Assembly (NCBI RefSeq): GCF_001921865.1
Contig: NZ_MSCT01000019.1
Span: 372,001 to 436,000 of the forward strand
Length of the DNA: 64,000 nucleotides
Origin: Pseudomonas chlororaphis
GTDB lineage: Bacteria; Pseudomonadota; Gammaproteobacteria; Pseudomonadales; Pseudomonadaceae
Direction: 5' to 3'
The notes below the pieces were generated by a model, which saw only the letters and a list, made by a program, of their open reading frames with translations, was not told the origin of the DNA and ran no database searches. Shown piece by piece: positions 60,931-64,000 of this stretch (its first letter is position 1; each line of letters begins with the position of its first letter). The position numbers and the translations under genes were made by a program.

Positions 60931-61421
60931 CAGTCCGGCATGCCTTGGGTCACCAGGCTTTCCAGGCGATCCAGGCTTTGCCCCCAGCCCTCGTGAAACC
61001 CCATGGCTTCATGGGCCTGGCGGTCCTCTTCGCTCCAATGCATGGCGCGCGCGGTGTAGAGGGTCTTGCCCTGCACGTCGTCGAAGGTCACCTCGGCGCT
61101 CATGAACGCCTTGCCCGACGGAATCCAGCCCGGCAGGAAGGCATCGGTGAACACCAGCCGCCGCGGCGCGACTATCTCCAGGAACACGCCCATGGTCGGG
61201 TATTCGCTACCGTCCGGCGCGCGCATCAGGGTGCGAAACTGGCCGCCCACCCACAGGTCCATTTCACACTCCGGGGTGGTCATGCCGTGGGGGCCCCACC
61301 ATTGCGCCAGCAACGCAGGTTCGGTCCAGGCGCGGAACAGCTTGCCGCGCGGCGCGTCGATCAGGCGGCTGATGGACAACTCGTAGGGGGCGGGCACACG
61401 GCCCTTGGTTTGTTCGGTCAT
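60930..61421 (-). CDS. SRPBCC (AHSA1/START-like) protein
   Basis: A 163-residue protein of the activator of Hsp90 homologue 1-like/SRPBCC group with a ligand cavity. Motifs are SISRLIDAPRGKLFRAWTEP, WWGPHGMTTPECEMDLWVGG and GFHEGWGQSLDRLESLV. Its stop overlaps the start of the sigma factor gene by 1 bp (TGATG). Such proteins are frequent partners of ECF42 sigma factors together with DGPF proteins, but their role is not established. Confidence 0.9.
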   Translation of the reverse strand: MTEQTKGRVPAPYELSISRLIDAPRGKLFRAWTEPALLAQWWGPHGMTTPECEMDLWVGGQFRTLMRAPDGSEYPTMGVFLEIVAPRRLVFTDAFLPGWIPSGKAFMSAEVTFDDVQGKTLYTARAMHWSEEDRQAHEAMGFHEGWGQSLDRLESLVTQGMPD

Positions 61422-61485
61422 CGCGAAACTCCTGCTTGTGATTATTGTTCAGGGGGTCGTCAAGCATCGTCGGCCAACGCCGGAG

Positions 61486-61830
61486 TCAGGGGTTCAGTTC
61501 ACGCACCGGGCGCACCTCGACGCTGCCGACCCGGGCCGCCGGAATATGGCCGGCGACCTGGATGGCATCGTTGAGGTCCTTGGCGTCGATCAGGTAGAAC
61601 CCGGCCAATTGCTCCTTGGTTTCGGCGAACGGGCCGTCGGTGATCGACAGCCGGCCGCCGCGCATGCGCACCGTGGTCGCGGTCTGCACCGACTCCAGGG
61701 CCTCGGCGGCAAGCATCCGGCCACTGCCCTGCACCGACTCGGCGTACGCCATGCATTCGGCGTCCTTCGGGCTGTCCGGCAGGCTGTGCAACAGCTGTTC
61801 GTCGCTGTAGACCAGGCATAGGTATTTCAT
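61486..61830 (-). CDS. DGPF/YCII-domain protein
   Basis: A 114-residue protein of the YCII-related DGPF family. It begins MKYLCLVYSDEQ and carries the signature SITDGPFAETKEQLAGFYLI, then VEVRPVREL at the C-terminus. DGPF proteins are the typical targets and neighbours of ECF42 sigma factors. The catalytic function is unknown. I chose the ATG at 61830; the nine codons upstream in frame are unlikely. It is 64 bp upstream of the SRPBCC gene. Confidence 0.92.
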   Translation of the reverse strand: MKYLCLVYSDEQLLHSLPDSPKDAECMAYAESVQGSGRMLAAEALESVQTATTVRMRGGRLSITDGPFAETKEQLAGFYLIDAKDLNDAIQVAGHIPAARVGSVEVRPVRELNP

Positions 61831-61897
61831 GGCGCTCTCCTTTATCGAGCTGATCAACTATGGCCGCAGTTCCAGGCTTTGGCGAAAAACCCGACGA

Positions 61898-62332
61898 TCA
61901 GGGTTGCAGGTCGAACAACGCGCTGCCGCTCTGCATGTCGAACGGCGCCGACCAGTGTTCGTGCACCACCTTCCACTGCCCGCCCAGGCGCTGGTAACCC
62001 GCGGTCACGCGCATCCAGCAGGCCTTGGATTCGCCCTTGTCGTCGGTGCCGCCGCAGTGGGCCAGCCAGTGGGCGAAGGCGCTGTCGCCGGCCGGGACTA
62101 TCTGCAGTTGCTCGAAGTCGAAGATGCCCGGGCCGGGGCAGAATTCCATGCAGGCTTTCCAGTGCGCGCGATAGGCCTCCTTGCCCTTGAATTGCAACGC
62201 GCCCACGGCGTCGAAGGCGGTGATGTCGTCGGCGTAATAGCTGACGATGCGCTCGATGTCCTTGGCCATCACGGCCTGACGCCAGGCGTCGATCAGGCTG
62301 CGGATTTCGTTTTCGCTGGCTTGCGTGTTCAT
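61898..62332 (-). CDS. SnoaL-like/NTF2-fold protein
   Basis: A 144-residue NTF2-fold protein of the SgcJ/EcaC group. Motifs are RSLIDAWRQAVMAKDIERIV, YYADDITAFDAVGALQFKGK, and the C-terminal WKVVHEHWSAPFDMQSG. It is the first gene of the ECF42 operon, and the ECF42-type promoter lies 80-106 bp upstream of its start. It may bind a small molecule. Catalysis is not evident. Confidence 0.9.
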   Translation of the reverse strand: MNTQASENEIRSLIDAWRQAVMAKDIERIVSYYADDITAFDAVGALQFKGKEAYRAHWKACMEFCPGPGIFDFEQLQIVPAGDSAFAHWLAHCGGTDDKGESKACWMRVTAGYQRLGGQWKVVHEHWSAPFDMQSGSALFDLQP

Positions 62333-62411
62333 GGCGGATCTCCTTGCGAGGTGAGTGACACAGGCTCAGGACGGTGCCGAAGGGCGCTGCCGAATCCTGA
62401 AGACACCCTTA

Positions 62412-62438
62412 GTCGTCTGGCCGCCGGGCGAATCGACA
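62412..62438 (-). promoter_or_regulatory. Predicted ECF42 promoter
   Basis: On the minus strand TGTCGA (plus 62433-62438) is followed after 17 bp by CGAC (plus 62412-62415). This fits the ECF42 promoter consensus I recall, TGTCGA at -35 and CG(A/T)C at -10. The site precedes the SnoaL gene, first in the operon encoding the ECF42 sigma factor, so autoregulation is expected. Confidence 0.72.
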
Positions 62439-62516
62439 AGGCCAGGAAAAAAAACCGCCGTCGTGGACAAATCGCTAGAATCGCCACTTCTGCAACTCGC
62501 CCAGTAGTACTCGGAT

Positions 62517-63014
62517 ATGGATACCCCAGCGACCGCTCGACTCGTGCCCTACGAACAGCTCGACGCCGCGCAACTGCAGCTGCTCGACGCGCTCGAAGTG
62601 CACCCGCGACAGAAGAGTTTTTCCGGCGACATCTACACCGCGCTGCACACCCTGCTCAAGGCGCCCGAGCCCGGCATCAAGGGCTTCGCCCTGCTGGCAG
62701 GCGAAACGCCGGTGGCCTTCCTGCTGCTCAAGCGCCCGCCGTTCCTGCCCCATTGGGCCGACCCCGATACCGCCACCCTGCATGCCTTGCAGGTCGATCG
62801 CCGAGTCCAGGGCCAGGGCTACGGCAACGCCTGCCTGCAAGCCTTGCCCGCCGCCGCACGCCAGGCCTGGCCCGACATCAGGGGGCTGATGCTGTCGGTG
62901 GACGCGGACAACGAAGCCGCGTTCGCGCTCTACCTGAAACACGGTTGGGTCGACAGCGGCGAAGCCTATATGGGCCGCATCGGTTACGAACGCCGCCTGG
63001 CCCTGATGTTCTGA
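62517..63014 (+). CDS. GNAT-family N-acetyltransferase
   Basis: A 165-residue GNAT acetyltransferase. The acetyl-CoA pyrophosphate loop is visible in ALQVDRRVQGQGYGNACLQA (RxxGxG/A variant: RVQGQGYG). It also shows LMLSVDADNEAAFALYLKHG, the motif B helix. The acceptor substrate is unknown. It is divergent from the ECF42 operon and 19 bp upstream of the PPOX gene on the same strand, so the two are probably cotranscribed. Confidence 0.9.
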   Translation: MDTPATARLVPYEQLDAAQLQLLDALEVHPRQKSFSGDIYTALHTLLKAPEPGIKGFALLAGETPVAFLLLKRPPFLPHWADPDTATLHALQVDRRVQGQGYGNACLQALPAAARQAWPDIRGLMLSVDADNEAAFALYLKHGWVDSGEAYMGRIGYERRLALMF

Positions 63015-63033
63015 CGCCCCCGGGAGAAGCCCC

Positions 63034-63639
63034 ATGCTGACCACCCTCGAACAACTGGAAGCGATCTACGGCCAGCCCCTGGAGCGGGCCGTACGCAAGG
63101 AAATCCCCTTCCTCAACCCGGACTACCAGGCCATGGTGCGAGCCTCGCCGCTGGTGATCCTGAGCACCGTCGGCCCAGACGGCATGGACGGCTCGCCCCG
63201 GGGCGACCTGCCGGGTTTCGTGCGAATCGTCGACGACCGCACCCTGGCCATTCCCGACCGCCCGGGCAACAACCGCATCGATAGCCTGCGCAATATCGTC
63301 AGCGACCCGCGCGTGGCGCTGCTGTTCATCATTCCGGGAATCGGCGAGACCCTGCGGGTCAACGGCCGAGCGCGCATTTCGGCGGAACCGGAACTGCTGG
63401 AAAGCTTCGCGATCAATGGCAAGGCAGCGCGCACGGTGATCCTGGTGGACGTCGAGGCGGCCTACTTCCACTGCTCCAAGGCCATGGTGCGCTCGGACCT
63501 GTGGAACCCAGAACGCTACCTGGAACGCTCGGCCCTGCCCTCGACCGGCGCCATCCTCAAGCGCCTCAACGGCGAGCCGTTCGACGCCGAGCGCTACGAC
63601 CGGGAAATGCCGGAGCGGGTGCGCAACAGCCTGTACTGA
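63034..63639 (+). CDS. Pyridoxamine 5'-phosphate oxidase-like FMN-binding protein
   Basis: A 201-residue split-barrel flavin- or F420-like protein of the PPOX family, in the MSMEG_1061-type subgroup. Motifs are SPLVILSTVGPDGMDGSPRG, then IPDRPGNNRIDSLRNIVSDP, and CSKAMVRSDLWNPERY near the C-terminus. It probably binds FMN. The substrate is unknown. It starts 19 bp after the GNAT gene and is followed by a REP pair. Confidence 0.88.
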   Translation: MLTTLEQLEAIYGQPLERAVRKEIPFLNPDYQAMVRASPLVILSTVGPDGMDGSPRGDLPGFVRIVDDRTLAIPDRPGNNRIDSLRNIVSDPRVALLFIIPGIGETLRVNGRARISAEPELLESFAINGKAARTVILVDVEAAYFHCSKAMVRSDLWNPERYLERSALPSTGAILKRLNGEPFDAERYDREMPERVRNSLY

Positions 63640-63647
63640 GTACGTCT

Positions 63648-63736
63648 GTAGGAGCGAAGCTTGTTCGCGATGAACGGTAACGCGGTGCACCGGCCAGGCC
63701 GCGGTGCCTTTATCGCGGGCAAGCCTCGCTCCTACA
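63648..63736. repeat. REP pair after the PPOX gene
   Basis: GTAGGAGCGAAGCTTGTTCGCGAT faces ATCGCGGGCAAGCCTCGCTCCTACA with about 35 bp between. It has the GAAGC core variant, as after pitA. Confidence 0.88.
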
Positions 63737-63905
63737 GGAGGCGATATGGAGTAATGGGACCGACGGGGAGGTAGGCGAGGAACCATAAGGCTTGCATATC
63801 GATTGCCGGCAACACCGTAAAACCTGCGTAGAGTCGCTGTCATCCGTACGCCGACCCGGCTATTTATCGAGGCCCAATCCATCCGGGTCGAGTACGGAAT
63901 TCACC

Positions 63906-64000
63906 ATGAGCAATGTTCAGATCGGTTTGCTGGTGCTGTTCGGCATCACTGCGTTCGGTTTCGTCAGCCTGTCCATCGACCTGTGGCGCGCCCGCCGGCC
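63906..64000 (+). CDS. Start of a membrane protein gene, cut by the window end
   Basis: The frame from ATG 63906 is open to the edge and encodes MSNVQIGLLVLFGITAFGFV SLSIDLWRARR, split here for length: one hydrophobic helix followed by a basic end. This looks like the first transmembrane segment of an inner-membrane protein, perhaps a TerC-like or small transporter protein. The gene is incomplete and I cannot assign it. Confidence 0.5.
   Translation, partial: MSNVQIGLLVLFGITAFGFVSLSIDLWRARR

Noticed and set aside
63760..63905. Possible yybP-ykoY manganese riboswitch before the last gene
   Set aside because: GGGGAGGTAGGCG is only superficially like the GGGGAGTAGC motif, and I could not find the rest of the conserved core; the downstream gene is too short to support it.

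Overview
The window is a 64 kb piece of a Pseudomonas chromosome, most likely of the fluorescens/chlororaphis/protegens group. This rests on the alaS-lysC pair, the arginine succinyltransferase (ast/aru) and arginine transport (aot) operons with the AraC-type ArgR, the BdlA-like sensor, high GC coding sequence, and many copies of the Pseudomonas GTAGGAGC...GCTCGCGA REP element. I see no prophage, insertion sequence, CRISPR array, rRNA or tRNA. It reads as chromosome backbone with small accessory modules between blocks.

Left block (1-24.6 kb, almost all minus strand). lysC (cut by the window edge) and alaS are followed upstream by L-threonine aldolase. Next, on the plus strand, an FMN riboswitch controls a type II lumazine synthase (ribH2). 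Then come astC-aruF-aruG-astD-astB-small protein-astE, the arginine succinyltransferase catabolic operon, and aotJ-aotQ-aotM-aotO-aotP-argR, the arginine uptake operon with its regulator. Sites matching the pseudomonad ArgR pattern TGTCGC-N8-AA lie upstream of astC and aotJ. Each operon also has a hairpin plus T-run directly after its first gene, which should make the first gene more abundant than the rest. acs, a DUF2790 secreted protein and a solitary nrdB with a very long leader close the block.

Middle block (24.7-44.6 kb): small independent units. These are a class A acid phosphatase; a divergent pair of unknown genes that both carry C-x4-C motifs; a TauE/SafE permease with an AraC regulator; a small XRE protein behind a near-perfect LexA box; an MBL-fold hydrolase divergent from a TetR gene across a 22-bp palindrome; a MASE2-GGDEF diguanylate cyclase next to a BdlA-like PAS-PAS-MCP protein; a LysR gene divergent from a CTP-synthase-like amidotransferase and monooxygenase pair; glpQ; a sterol-desaturase-family protein; a chemoreceptor; and a ZntB/CorA transporter.

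Right block (44.9-64 kb): a PiT phosphate transporter; a six-gene ring-opening cluster (PxpA, BCCP, biotin carboxylase, PxpB, PxpC, NCS1 permease) divergent from a LysR regulator; a pqiA-pqiA-pqiB-pqiC lipid-transport operon divergent from a TetR gene; a PACE efflux gene divergent from LysR; and an ECF42 sigma factor module (SnoaL, DGPF/YCII, SRPBCC, sigma) with a promoter that fits the ECF42 consensus. GNAT and PPOX proteins and a truncated membrane protein gene end the window. A second palindromic repeat family of about 100 bp (GTAGCCGCTGCCG...CGGCAGCGGCTACA) occurs only in this right-hand part.
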